This document shows, in pieces, positions 25,003 to 33,675 of a stretch of 64,000 bases of DNA. The notes beneath the pieces were generated by a model that searched no databases, was not told the origin of the DNA, and saw only the letters and a list, made by a program, of their open reading frames with translations. The translations under genes and the position numbers were made by a program. Location of the stretch: NCBI RefSeq assembly GCF_019898765.1, contig NZ_JAIOKB010000008.1, positions 109,868-173,867 on the forward strand, written 5' to 3'. Position 1 is the stretch's first letter, and each line of letters begins with the position of its first letter. This DNA is from Sphingomonas yunnanensis. Lineage in GTDB: Bacteria > Pseudomonadota > Alphaproteobacteria > Sphingomonadales > Sphingomonadaceae.

Positions 25003-28000
25003 TCACGCCGCCTTCGGCAGCACCGCAGCCTCCGCCGGCGCCACACCCACCGGCGTCTCCACCGGCGCCACACCCGCGTCGACGCTGCCGGTGCGTTCCA
25101 GCTTGCCCCAGCCCACCTTCGGTCCGGTCAGCGCGGCATAAGCGGCGCGCAGCACCACCGCGTAGAGGATCTGGCGATAGCCGAAGCGTTGCAGCAGCAG
25201 CCGCAGCGCGGGGAAGCGCGCCTCGCGGCGGTCGAGCCGGAACGCGATCCAGCCGCAGGCGAGATCGATCGCGGTGAAGGCGAGCCAGAAGGCCGCGACG
25301 GTAGCGGCGTCGCCACCAGCCGCGTCCCAGCCGCGGTCATAGACGCGCCAGACCGTGCCGCCGACGCCGGCGATCAGCCCGAGGTCGATCAGCGGCGCCA
25401 CCAGCGTGAAGCCGAACTGGAACAGCAGCGCCTGCGGCAGGCCGATCCACGCGAGCCCGCGCGGCCGTCCGCGCCCGATCAGCGCGCGATGCTTCCACAG
25501 GCACTGGAGCGTCCCGAACGCCCAGCGGAAGCGCTGCTTGAACAGAGCGCGCACCGTCTCGGGCGCCTCGGTCCAGGCCACCGCGTCATTGTCGCAGGCG
25601 ACGCGCCAGCCGGCGCGCTGCACGGCGATGGTGAGATCCTGGTCCTCCGCCAGCGTGTCCTCGGGATAGCCGCCGACCTCGTCGAGCGCGACTCGGCGCC
25701 ACGCCCCGACCGCGCCCGGCACCACCGTCACCGCGCCCAGCACGGCGAGCGCGCGGCGCTCGAGCTGCTGCGCGGTGACATATTCCAGCGCCTGCCAGCG
25801 CGTGATCAGGTTGACGCGATTGCCGACCTTGGCGCAACCCGCCACCGCGCCGATCGCCGGATCGGCGAACCAGCGCGTCAGCTTCGCGATCGTGTCGGGT
25901 TCGAACTGCGTGTCGGCGTCGAGCGCGATCACCACGTCGCCGCGCGCCTGCGCCAGCGCGGTGTTGAGCGCGCGCGCCTTGCCGCCGTTGGTCAGCGTCA
26001 GCAGCCGCACGCGCGGGTCGATCGCGAAGGCGGCGCGGACCACGTCGGAGGTGCCGTCGCTCGAGCCGTCGTCGATCACGATCACCTCGACGCGCACGCC
26101 CTCGCTGGCGAGGATGCGGCGCACCGACGACTCGATCACGCGCGCCTCGTTGAAGGCGGGGATGAGCACCGAGACGAAGCCGGGCACGCGATGCGGCGCC
26201 GCGATCGGCGCGTCGTCGCGACGGCGCCGCAGCGCCAGCGCAGTGAGCGATAGCGAGCGCGCGATGCCCAAAGCGATCGCGACGGCGAACAGCCAGCCGA
26301 GCGAGTCGCGCAGCCAGGCCGCGCCGTCGAACAGCGTGCGCGCGCCCGCGGCGCGCGCGCCCGTGTCGCTGGCGAGCCGCGGCATCACCGCCTCGCGCGA
26401 CAGGCCGGCGAGCGTCGAGACGGGCACCAGCTCATAGCCGCGCGCGCGCAGCCCGCGGATGATCGCGGGCAGCGCCGCGAGCGTCTGGGTGCGATCGCCA
26501 CCCGAGTCGTGCAGCAGCACGATCTGCGCCGGCCGATCGGCGGTCCCCGCCGCGACGCCGGCGATGACGCGGCGCGCGATCGTGGCGGCGTCGGGCTTCT
26601 CCCAGTCGAGCGGATCGACGTTGAGGCCGACGGTGAGATAGCCGAGCCGCGCCGCGACCCGGCTGGCGTGGAGCTCGTCGCGCCGGTCCGGGTCCGCGTC
26701 GCCGAGGAACGGCGGGCGGAACAGCGTCATCGCGCGTCCGGTATAGGCCTCGACCAGCCGCTCGGTGGCGCGAAGCTCGAGCGCGATGTCGGCCTCCGAG
26801 CGGCGGCCGAGATCGGCGTGCGTGGTGGAGTGGTTGCCCAGCTCGCTCCCCTCGGCGACGATGCGGCGCAGCAGCGACCCCTGCCCCAACGCGTTGGCCC
26901 CGGTGACGAAGAAGGTCGCGGACGCGCGCTCGCGGCGGAGCACGTCGAGCAGGCGCGGGGTCCAGCGCGGGTCAGGACCGTCGTCGAAGGTCAGCGCGAC
27001 CAGCCGGCGGCGCGCGCCGGTGCGCTCGACCACGTCGGGTCCGGGCAGCCGCCCCCAGCGCTCGTCGCGGACCAGCCCGTCGCGAGCGACGAAGCCGCGC
27101 ACGCCCGGAGATGCCGCGGCGGCGAGGCGGAGCAGCTCGCCCTTGCCCTCGACCGCAACCGTGTCTTCCGCCGGCAGCGTCTGCCGCGCGGGCAGCGCGC
27201 GGCCGGCGAGCAGCGGCCATACGCCCGGATCCTCGCTGCCGAGCCGCCATAGCGCCACGCCCGCGGCGCCGGTGCGGCGCACCGCGGCGAGCTGGTTCGC
27301 CGCACTGGCGGCGTCGAGCAGCCACACGTCGTGTTGGGCCGCGCCGAGCTGGTAGGAGAAATGGCTGTTGCCGCTCGCGGGATCGAAGACCGGCGCGGTG
27401 CCGGCGCGGCGCGCGATCGCCCAGGCGTCGGCGACCGAGCGCGGCTCGGTGCTGCGACCGTTCCAGTCATAGGCATAGCTGCCGATCGCGACGATCGCCT
27501 TGTCCGCGCCCGCGCGCGCCACCGCCTGCGCGACCACGCGCGCGAACCACGGCTGCGACGCGATCGGCCCCGCCGCGCCGCCCATCCAATGCTCGTCATA
27601 GGCCATCAGCACCACGCGGTCGGCGGCGCGCGCGTAGGCGGCCAAGTCCCAATCGGGGTCGGCGACCGGCGCGGCGAGCATCACCGCCCACCCGCGCGGC
27701 GCGAAGCGCGCGCGCAGTTGTGCGAGGAAGCGGAGATAGTCGGGGTGCGCCGTGGCGGGCAGGCTCTCGAGATCGAGCATGACGCCGGCGCCGCGCTGCT
27801 GTGCGACCAGCGCCTCCAGTTGAGCGGCGAAGGCGCGGCGGGCGCGGGCGTCGGCGAGCAGTGCGGCGGTGGCGGCGCCGTCCCACTGGCCGTCGGCGCG
27901 CGCGTTCTGGACCATCGGCAACAGGCGCGGCCGGCGCTTCGCCCGTGCGAGCAACGGCGCGAGCGTAACGTCGGCCTCCACGGTGAGACGGTGGTCCGCA

Positions 28001-28350
28001 CCGGTGACGGTGGCGACGCCGGGGACGAGCCAGTCGAGCGCGCCGAGATGCGCCGAGAGCGAGGCGCGCGAGGGCGCGTCCCACGGCATGTAGAAGCCCA
28101 TCGTCTCGCGCTTCAGCACCGCGCCGGTCGCGGCGGGCAGCCACGCGCCGGTGGCGGCGGCGACGGGAGCGAGGGTCAGCGCGCGCGGCGTCGTGCCGGC
28201 GTCGGCGAAGCGCGGCGCCACGCGGTCGAGCGGCTGCACCAGCAGCGCGACGAGCAGCGCGAGCGCGGCGAGCGGCACCAGCGCCGCGAGCGCCAGGGTC
28301 GCGCGGACGCGGCGCCCGCGTCGCCCGCTGGCATCGTAGAAGATGGACAC
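25003..28350 (-). CDS. Three-domain GH18-like / polysaccharide deacetylase / family 2 glycosyltransferase
   Basis: A 1115-residue membrane protein. After an N-terminal membrane helix (about 18-40), residues 80-380 resemble a GH18-type glycosidase barrel, with GVMLDLESLP holding a candidate catalytic Glu195. Residues 448-650 are a NodB-type polysaccharide deacetylase with TFDDGP (454-459), GNHSTTH (505-511) and LLHDSGG. A membrane helix (684-706) leads to a processive family 2 glycosyltransferase at about 725-960: PAFNEARVIE, ALDADTQFE (Asp811, Asp813), EDQDLT, QRFRWAFG; further membrane helices follow. The arrangement would couple synthesis, deacetylation and trimming of an exported amino-sugar polymer, as in poly-N-acetylglucosamine systems where separate proteins do this. 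No partner genes lie beside it. Confidence 0.9.
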   Translation of the reverse strand: MSIFYDASGRRGRRVRATLALAALVPLAALALLVALLVQPLDRVAPRFADAGTTPRALTLAPVAAATGAWLPAATGAVLKRETMGFYMPWDAPSRASLSAHLGALDWLVPGVATVTGADHRLTVEADVTLAPLLARAKRRPRLLPMVQNARADGQWDGAATAALLADARARRAFAAQLEALVAQQRGAGVMLDLESLPATAHPDYLRFLAQLRARFAPRGWAVMLAAPVADPDWDLAAYARAADRVVLMAYDEHWMGGAAGPIASQPWFARVVAQAVARAGADKAIVAIGSYAYDWNGRSTEPRSVADAWAIARRAGTAPVFDPASGNSHFSYQLGAAQHDVWLLDAASAANQLAAVRRTGAAGVALWRLGSEDPGVWPLLAGRALPARQTLPAEDTVAVEGKGELLRLAAAASPGVRGFVARDGLVRDERWGRLPGPDVVERTGARRRLVALTFDDGPDPRWTPRLLDVLRRERASATFFVTGANALGQGSLLRRIVAEGSELGNHSTTHADLGRRSEADIALELRATERLVEAYTGRAMTLFRPPFLGDADPDRRDELHASRVAARLGYLTVGLNVDPLDWEKPDAATIARRVIAGVAAGTADRPAQIVLLHDSGGDRTQTLAALPAIIRGLRARGYELVPVSTLAGLSREAVMPRLASDTGARAAGARTLFDGAAWLRDSLGWLFAVAIALGIARSLSLTALALRRRRDDAPIAAPHRVPGFVSVLIPAFNEARVIESSVRRILASEGVRVEVIVIDDGSSDGTSDVVRAAFAIDPRVRLLTLTNGGKARALNTALAQARGDVVIALDADTQFEPDTIAKLTRWFADPAIGAVAGCAKVGNRVNLITRWQALEYVTAQQLERRALAVLGAVTVVPGAVGAWRRVALDEVGGYPEDTLAEDQDLTIAVQRAGWRVACDNDAVAWTEAPETVRALFKQRFRWAFGTLQCLWKHRALIGRGRPRGLAWIGLPQALLFQFGFTLVAPLIDLGLIAGVGGTVWRVYDRGWDAAGGDAATVAAFWLAFTAIDLACGWIAFRLDRREARFPALRLLLQRFGYRQILYAVVLRAAYAALTGPKVGWGKLERTGSVDAGVAPVETPVGVAPAEAAVLPKAA

Positions 28351-28849
28351 GCTCGCTGTGGCTCCCGGTAGGTCGGGGCGGCGCCTAGCGAATCAGGGTA
28401 AACAACGGGTTGCAACGTGGAGGCGCATCGGCCGTCATGGGTGAGCCGACGCTTGAGGCAGCGCCACGGCATCGGGCTCGGCGTCGATCGCGATCTATCG
28501 CCCGTCATCCTGGAGGCGGTCCGAGACGCACGGGTACGAACCGCGTCTGTTTGTGGTCGCGGAAGCGGCTTGCCCGCACCATGGTCGTCGCGCTCGTGGA
28601 TCTGTCGGTGCGTATCCAAGAGGCGGCTTGCTCTCTCACCATTGTCATCCCGCGTCGCGCCGGGATCCATGGTGCCGCGAAAGCAACGCCGGGGGCGCTC
28701 GCGGCGCGACGGATCCCGGGTCGAGCCCGGGATGACGGATGGGGCTAGCCGCTTTCGCGACAGAACCTTGCGGCTTCAGACCCGTTGACGCCGGAACACG
28801 TCCGGGAGGACGGCAGAAGGCGGTCGACCCCAGCGAAGACCAGCTTCCG
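28351..28849. other. Intergenic region, about 500 bp
   Basis: The upstream region of the three-domain polysaccharide gene, lying beyond the 3' end of the metallophosphoesterase gene. One family-B repeat occupies 28644-28737. The sequence near 28501-28530 begins like a repeat arm (GTCATCCTGG) but has no partner. I see no gene here. Confidence 0.55.
28644..28737. repeat. Family-B paired-hairpin repeat, copy 2 (variant)
   Basis: The left arm GTCATCCCGCGTCGCGCCGG GATCC and the right arm GGATCCCGGGTCGAGCCCGG GATGACG, total 94 bp. The inner bases differ from copy 1 but with compensating changes in the arms, so the fold is kept. Confidence 0.8.
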
Positions 28850-29629
28850 CTATCCCCGCCCCGCCGCGACGGTGCTGCTGATCGATCGCTTCGGCTGGGG
28901 CGAGAGCGTGCGGACGATCGTCTCGAATCCCTCTTCTGACACGCGGATCTCGTTGAACGCCGGCGGCGTCGCGCGCGTGCGCTTGGACAGCGTGCCCGCA
29001 CCGATCAGCCGCAGCGTCCAGCCGCCGCGCTCATACGGCACGTCGAACGGATCGTGGACGTGCCCCGACAGCACCGCGTGCACCCCCGCGTCGGCGAGCG
29101 CCTCCAGCGCGGCGTCGCCGTTCCTGGTTCTCGCGGTCCCCTTGGTGCCGCCCTCGATCAGCGGATGGTGGCCGGCGACGAAGATGAGATGATCCTTGGG
29201 CGCCTCCCGCACCAACGTCAGCGCGCGACGCAGCGAGCCGCGGCTCACCCGGCCCTTGGACCAGTTCCAGCGCCACTGCGCGCGCGCGGTGGTCTTGAGC
29301 GGGACGACGGTGACCCCCGCCACGTCGAGCGGCTTCTCGATCATCCGCTCTACCGCGGCATAGCGCGAGTAGGGTGAGAACAGCCGGCGGATCGGATCCC
29401 AGTAATAAGGGATATCATGGTTGCCGACCTCGAGCGTCACCGGCACGCCGAGGCTGCGAAGCCACGCGCCGCCGGCCTCGAACTCCTTCGGCGTGGCGCG
29501 CATCGTCAGGTCCCCGGTCATGATCACCGCGTCGGGCTTCTCCGCGGCGACGAGGTCGCGGAACCAGGTCACCGCCTCCGGGTCCTCCGCGCCGAAATGG
29601 ACGTCGCTCACGTGAAACAGCTTGGTCAT
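28850..29629 (-). CDS. Calcineurin-like metallophosphoesterase
   Basis: A 259-residue soluble protein with the phosphoesterase motifs in order: FHVSDVHFG (Asp-x-His), MTGDL, EVGNHD, AGHHP and LSGHVHDPF. The set binds two metal ions. Members act on cyclic nucleotides, UDP-sugars or other phosphodiesters; the substrate is not evident. The ATG at 29627-29629 begins exactly at the first strand of the fold (MTKLFHVSDVHFG); the open frame extends upstream without support. The nicotinate phosphoribosyltransferase gene, on the same strand, ends 62 bp before it. Confidence 0.9.
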   Translation of the reverse strand: MTKLFHVSDVHFGAEDPEAVTWFRDLVAAEKPDAVIMTGDLTMRATPKEFEAGGAWLRSLGVPVTLEVGNHDIPYYWDPIRRLFSPYSRYAAVERMIEKPLDVAGVTVVPLKTTARAQWRWNWSKGRVSRGSLRRALTLVREAPKDHLIFVAGHHPLIEGGTKGTARTRNGDAALEALADAGVHAVLSGHVHDPFDVPYERGGWTLRLIGAGTLSKRTRATPPAFNEIRVSEEGFETIVRTLSPQPKRSISSTVAAGRG

Positions 29630-29691
29630 GCGTCGCCTTTGTTCGTCAGAGGCATAGGACGCGAGCGCGCGCGCGCGGTTCCGCGTCACCC

Positions 29692-30999
29692 TCACACCTG
29701 CACCGGCTGCGCGATGCGTCCGTCCGCGCCGAACACGCGCAGGTAGCGCTCGATCTCGGCCGGCGCGCCGGTCGCCTTGGCGGGATTGTCGCTCAGCTTC
29801 ACCGCTGGATGCCCGTCCGCCTCGGTCACCTTGCACACCAAGGAGATCGGCTCGAGCCCGCCCGCGCCGTCGGGATCACAGCCGCGGAAGTCGTTGGTGA
29901 GGTTGGTGCCCCAGCCGAAACTCAGCCGCACCCGGCCGTGGAAGTGGCGGTACACGCGCTCGATCGAGTCGACGTCCATCCCGTCCGAGAAGATCAGCAG
30001 CTTGGTGCGTGGGTCGAAGTCGTGCTGCTGCCACCAGCGGATGATCTGCTCGCCGGCCTCAATCGGCGGCGCGCTGTCGGGGCGAAAGCCGGTCCAGTCC
30101 GCCACCCAGTCGGGCGCGGCGCGCAGGAACGCCGCGGTGCCGAACGCGTCTGGCAACGCGATCAGGAGGTTGCCGCCATAATGCTGGCGCCACTGCTCGA
30201 GCACGCGATAGGGTGCGCCCGCCAGGTCGGCGTCGTCGCGCGACAGTGCCGCCTCCACCATCGGCAGCTCGTGCGCGTTGGTGCCGATCGCCTCGAGGTC
30301 GGCGTCCATCGCCAGCAGCACGTTGGAGGTGCCGATGAAGCGCTCGCCCAGCCCCTCCTTGAGCGCCTCGACACACCAGCGCTGCCACAGGAAGCCGTGG
30401 CGGCGGCGCGTGCCGAAGTCCGAGATGACGAGGTCGGGCAGCTCGCGCAGCCGCTCGACCTTGTCCCACAGCTTGGCCTTGCCGCGCGCGTAGAGCACGT
30501 CGAGCGCGAACCGGTCGTGGTCGCGCGTCGCCGCGCGCGAGCGCAGCTCGTTGATGATCGCGAGCGCGGGGATCTCCCACATCGTCGTCTCGCACCACTT
30601 GCCCGCGAAGGTCAGCTCATACTGGCCGTCGACCCGGCGCAGCTCGTACTCGGGCAAGCGGAAGTCGGCGAGCCAGGCGAGGAAGTCGGGCGCGAACATC
30701 CGTGCCTCGCCGTAGAAGCTGTTGCCCGTGAGCCAGATCAGCTCCTTCTTGGCGAAACGCACCGTGCGCGCGTGGTCGAGCTGGGCGCGCAGCTCAGCCT
30801 CATCGATCACCTCGGCGAGGCGCACCGTCTTGGTGCGGTTGATCAGCGCGAAGGTCGCGCGCGTCTCCGGGTGGAGGCGGCGGATCATCTGCAGCATCAG
30901 CAGCTTGTAGAAGTCGGTGTCGAGCAGGCTGCGGACGATCGGGTCGAGCCGGAAGCTGTGGTTATAGGTCCGTGAGGCGATGTCGGTGACGGTGGTCAT
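29692..30999 (-). CDS. pncB: Nicotinate phosphoribosyltransferase
   Basis: A 435-residue enzyme of NAD salvage, making nicotinate mononucleotide from nicotinate and PRPP. Conserved parts are LLDTDFYKLLMLQMI near residue 25, LTFAGKWCETTMWEIPALAI, SDFGTRRRHGFLWQRW (with the autophosphorylated His region), GTSNVLLA and IFSDGMDVDSI, FGWGTNLTNDF. The length is right for PncB. The ATG at 30997-30999 fits the usual N-terminus; a longer frame runs upstream into a repeat and is not real. Confidence 0.95.
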   Translation of the reverse strand: MTTVTDIASRTYNHSFRLDPIVRSLLDTDFYKLLMLQMIRRLHPETRATFALINRTKTVRLAEVIDEAELRAQLDHARTVRFAKKELIWLTGNSFYGEARMFAPDFLAWLADFRLPEYELRRVDGQYELTFAGKWCETTMWEIPALAIINELRSRAATRDHDRFALDVLYARGKAKLWDKVERLRELPDLVISDFGTRRRHGFLWQRWCVEALKEGLGERFIGTSNVLLAMDADLEAIGTNAHELPMVEAALSRDDADLAGAPYRVLEQWRQHYGGNLLIALPDAFGTAAFLRAAPDWVADWTGFRPDSAPPIEAGEQIIRWWQQHDFDPRTKLLIFSDGMDVDSIERVYRHFHGRVRLSFGWGTNLTNDFRGCDPDGAGGLEPISLVCKVTEADGHPAVKLSDNPAKATGAPAEIERYLRVFGADGRIAQPVQV

Positions 31000-31107
31000 G
31001 CCGGGGGCATAAGCGGTGTGCGCGCGGGGATGAAGGGGGCCGCGAGGATGGGAGCCGCCCGTTACCCGCGTCGGCGGTGTGACGATGCCACGCGTCCTCC
31101 ACTCACC

Positions 31108-31202
31108 ATCATCCCGGACTTGATCCGGGATCCACTTCTCCGCGAGAGCAGCGGCGTCGGCGTCTGTGGAGGGCGGGATCCCGGGACAAGTGCGGGATGA
31201 CG
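31108..31202. repeat. Family-B paired-hairpin repeat, copy 3 (variant)
   Basis: The left arm ATCATCCCGGACTTGATCCG GGATCC and the right arm GGGATCCCGGGACAAGTGCG GGATGACG; 95 bp. It lies between pncB and the DUF1190 lipoprotein gene. Confidence 0.82.
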
Positions 31203-31255
31203 GTGAGGAAAGAGTGGTGCGGATCGTCGGCCGGCGGACCATCTCGCCGCTACGC

Positions 31256-31900
31256 TCAGCCCCCGAACGAGCGTCCCCCACCCCAGCCGCCGGTCGACCG
31301 CGCCGAGACGCGCCCGCCGAAGCCGCCGCGCGACACCACCGAGCTGCGCGTCTGGATCCGCTGCGTCGTCACCGGCGCGGTGATCGCGCGCGATCCGACC
31401 TGATAGCCGTAGCCTCGCCCGCCATAGCCGCCGGCAGACAGCCACGCGCCGGAGGGCGTGTAGTAACGCTGGTCGCGTCCGCTGCGATACAGGCCCGAAT
31501 AATGATAGCCCGGCCCGTTGAGCAGCCGCCCGATCATGAAGCCGGTCAGCAGCGGCACGAAGAAGCTCTGCCCGCCCTCGTTGCGGACGAGGCAGTTGCC
31601 CGAGCCGAACTGGTCCTCGCACACGTCGCGGTCGGCGAAGCGCGGCGCGGTCTTGCCGTCCTCCGCGGCGGCGTTGCGGGCGGCCTCCTCGCACGTCACC
31701 TGCGCGAAGGCGCCGCTGGCCTTGCACTCGTCGACATTGTTGAACGCGGCCACCTCGGTGGGCGCGCCGTAGCGCTCGCGCGAGACCTGCTCGTCGCTCG
31801 GCTGCGGATCGCAGGCGGAGAGCATCGCCAGCGCGCTCGCGGCGGAGAGACCCGCGGCGGCGGAGCGCAGGCGGCGGCGCGGAACGGTCGAGTCGGTCAT
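31256..31900 (-). CDS. yjfM: DUF1190 (YgiB/YjfM) family lipoprotein
   Basis: A 214-residue protein with a signal peptide and lipobox (ALAMLSAC, lipidated Cys30). The body has the family pattern FNNVDECKASGAF, CEEAARN, RFADRDVCEDQFGSGNC and GQSFFVPLLTGFMIGRLL, with four conserved Cys, then a Gly/Ser/Arg-rich tail. DUF1190 proteins are envelope lipoproteins of unknown function. It is the third gene of a minus-strand triplet with DUF350 and DUF2491 genes, a set also found in the E. coli yjfIJKLMC locus. Confidence 0.88.
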   Translation of the reverse strand: MTDSTVPRRRLRSAAAGLSAASALAMLSACDPQPSDEQVSRERYGAPTEVAAFNNVDECKASGAFAQVTCEEAARNAAAEDGKTAPRFADRDVCEDQFGSGNCLVRNEGGQSFFVPLLTGFMIGRLLNGPGYHYSGLYRSGRDQRYYTPSGAWLSAGGYGGRGYGYQVGSRAITAPVTTQRIQTRSSVVSRGGFGGRVSARSTGGWGGGRSFGG

Positions 31901-31907
31901 GGCGACC

Positions 31908-32324
31908 TCAATAGGTCATGCTGGCGGCGTTGAGCAGCCCGACCGAGATCGAAGTCGCCGCGGCATAGACGCCGCTGGCGACATTGCCCTCCTCGAGCCG
32001 CCGCGCCATGTCGCGCACCACGACGCGGCGCACCACCAGGCTGGCGAGCACCTGGATCGCGCCCGCGAGCACCGCCCAGGCGACGAACTCGACCGGATCG
32101 TTGGTCTCGCTCAGCGCAGAGGCGAGCGGCAGCGCGAAGCCGATGATCGCGCCGCCGAAGGCGAGCGCGGCGGCGACATTGCCCTGCGCCACCAGCGCAC
32201 GCTCGTCATACGGCGTCGATCTCTGGTAGATCGCCTTGAACAGCGCGAGCAGCACGCAGGCCAGCCCGAAGGCGAGCAGGAAATGGCCCGCGCCGGCGAT
32301 ATAGGCGGGAAGGTCGAGCGTCAC
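31908..32324 (-). CDS. yjfL: DUF350 family membrane protein
   Basis: A 138-residue protein with four hydrophobic segments (GHFLLAFGLACVLLALF, AALAFGGAIIGFALPLASAL, FVAWAVLAGAIQVLASLVVR, VASGVYAAATSISVGLLNAA). The NVAAALAFGGAIIGFALPL stretch is typical of DUF350/YjfL. The function is unknown. It stands 7 bp from the DUF1190 gene and belongs to the yjf-type set. Confidence 0.87.
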   Translation of the reverse strand: MTLDLPAYIAGAGHFLLAFGLACVLLALFKAIYQRSTPYDERALVAQGNVAAALAFGGAIIGFALPLASALSETNDPVEFVAWAVLAGAIQVLASLVVRRVVVRDMARRLEEGNVASGVYAAATSISVGLLNAASMTY

Positions 32325-32414
32325 GATGGCGTCTCCCGGGTCGGTGGCGGGGCGGATGGTTGAGGGAATGACTTGAGTAAGTGCCGGCGACTAGCCCCGC
32401 ACTGTCCCAACCAC

Positions 32415-32440
32415 GTCACCCCTGCGAAAGCGGGAATGAC
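32415..32440. repeat. Single hairpin repeat arm
   Basis: GTCACCCCTGCGAAAGCGGG AATGAC folds into one hairpin with the GTCA...TGAC ends found in family-B elements. It is an isolated arm between the DUF350 and DUF2491 genes. Confidence 0.6.
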
Positions 32441-32469
32441 GGAAGGGAAGCGGGCATGACGGACGGGAA
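32430..32469 (+). repeat. 20-bp tandem duplication, two units
   Basis: GCGGGAATGACGGAAGGGAA and GCGGGCATGACGGACGGGAA stand side by side and differ at two positions. The first unit overlaps the hairpin arm at 32415-32440. Confidence 0.7.
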
Positions 32470-32489
32470 AGGGTTAAGCGCGACCTCGC

Positions 32490-33131
32490 TCACGCGCTGA
32501 ACTCCGCCGGCGACAGCGGCAGCCCGACCATCAGGTCGTGCGTCGTGTCACCGCCCTCGGGGCTGGTCGCCACCGCGAGCAGCAGCTCCTGCCCCTCGGG
32601 CGCGAGGTCGCGCGCGTAGAGCATGCATTGCTGTCGGATGTGCTTCACCGGCGCGCCGTCGCGCTCGTAATAGAGCGCCTCCCACAATTGCACCGGCGGC
32701 TGGACGCGGTCGTCGCCCTCGTACCAATAGCGGCGGAACGGCGGCAGCCCGCCCTCGACCCACTCGGGCCTGGTCATGCGCTCGCGGAAGGCGGCGTCGT
32801 CCCAGCCGCCGCTCGCGTAGGTGGAGGACCACGGGCGGAACAGCGTGAAATCGTCGGCGTCGCTGCCGTCCGCCTGCTGGCTCACCGCCTGCAGCATCAG
32901 CTCGTCGTCGGTGTAGAAGCGGTGGACATAGCCGCCGTCGTCAAGCTTGATCAGCCCCTGCGCGGTGATCTCCAGCGTGTCGCGGTCGAGCGTGAACACG
33001 CCGCCCGTCAGCCGCCGCCACGCCAGCGGATCGAGCCGCACCATCCGCCCGATCGTGATGTCGCGCACCACCGCCACGCTGGGTCGCGCCGCGTCGTCGC
33101 GCGCGCCGCCGAACAGGCTGCCGAAGATCAT
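32490..33131 (-). CDS. yjfK: DUF2491 (YjfK) family protein
   Basis: A 213-residue soluble protein with the YjfK pattern: RMVRLDPLAWRRL near residue 30, GYVHRFYTDDELMLQAV, WVEGGLPPFRRYWYEGDD and MLYARDLAPEGQELLL. The function is unknown. It is the first gene of the minus-strand triplet; only 87 bp separate it from the divergent DUF2170 gene, so the two triplets share a control region. Confidence 0.87.
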   Translation of the reverse strand: MIFGSLFGGARDDAARPSVAVVRDITIGRMVRLDPLAWRRLTGGVFTLDRDTLEITAQGLIKLDDGGYVHRFYTDDELMLQAVSQQADGSDADDFTLFRPWSSTYASGGWDDAAFRERMTRPEWVEGGLPPFRRYWYEGDDRVQPPVQLWEALYYERDGAPVKHIRQQCMLYARDLAPEGQELLLAVATSPEGGDTTHDLMVGLPLSPAEFSA

Positions 33132-33218
33132 GCCGTCACCCGTCGCGCCTTTCCTTGCTCACGGGTGCGGGCTAATGCGAGGGGTGTCAACAGGCGACAA
33201 CGGCAGGAGCAGCGATCG

Positions 33219-33647
33219 GTGAGCGACACGGCGCGGGTATGGACGATCGGTCGGCTGGCGGACGCGCTGGCGGCGCACCGCGAGGAGCTGAGCGTCGAGC
33301 GGATCGAGTCGGCCGAACCGGTGCTGCGCGTGACGATGCACGATCACGGCGACCTCGCGGTGTTCGTCAGCTGCGCGGGCGAGCAGATCGTCGTCTCCAC
33401 CCTGCTGTGGCCGGTCGACGAACAGCATGAGGCGGAGAAGTTCAACCGCTTCCTGCTCAAGGCGCAGAAGCTGGTGCCGCTGTCCAACTTCGCGATCACC
33501 GAGCTGGATGGGCGCGAATATTACGAGCTGATCGGCGAGCTCTCGATCGAGTCGAGCGAGCGCGAGATCCTGATCGAGCTGCGCGTGCTGGCGCAGAACG
33601 CGCTGGACGCCGCGGCCGACCTGCGCGACGCCTTCGCCGCCGCCTGA
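33219..33647 (+). CDS. yjfI: DUF2170 (YjfI) family protein
   Basis: A 142-residue protein starting with GTG, preceded by AGGAG at good spacing. Family features are HGDLAVFVSCAGEQIVVSTLLWPVDEQ and FNRFLLKAQKLVPLSNFAI, EYYELIGELS. DUF2170 proteins accompany PspA homologues, which matches the next gene here. The specific role is unknown. Confidence 0.87.
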   Translation: MSDTARVWTIGRLADALAAHREELSVERIESAEPVLRVTMHDHGDLAVFVSCAGEQIVVSTLLWPVDEQHEAEKFNRFLLKAQKLVPLSNFAITELDGREYYELIGELSIESSEREILIELRVLAQNALDAAADLRDAFAAA

Positions 33648-33675
33648 CCCTCATTTCCTCAAGGACCGATACGTC

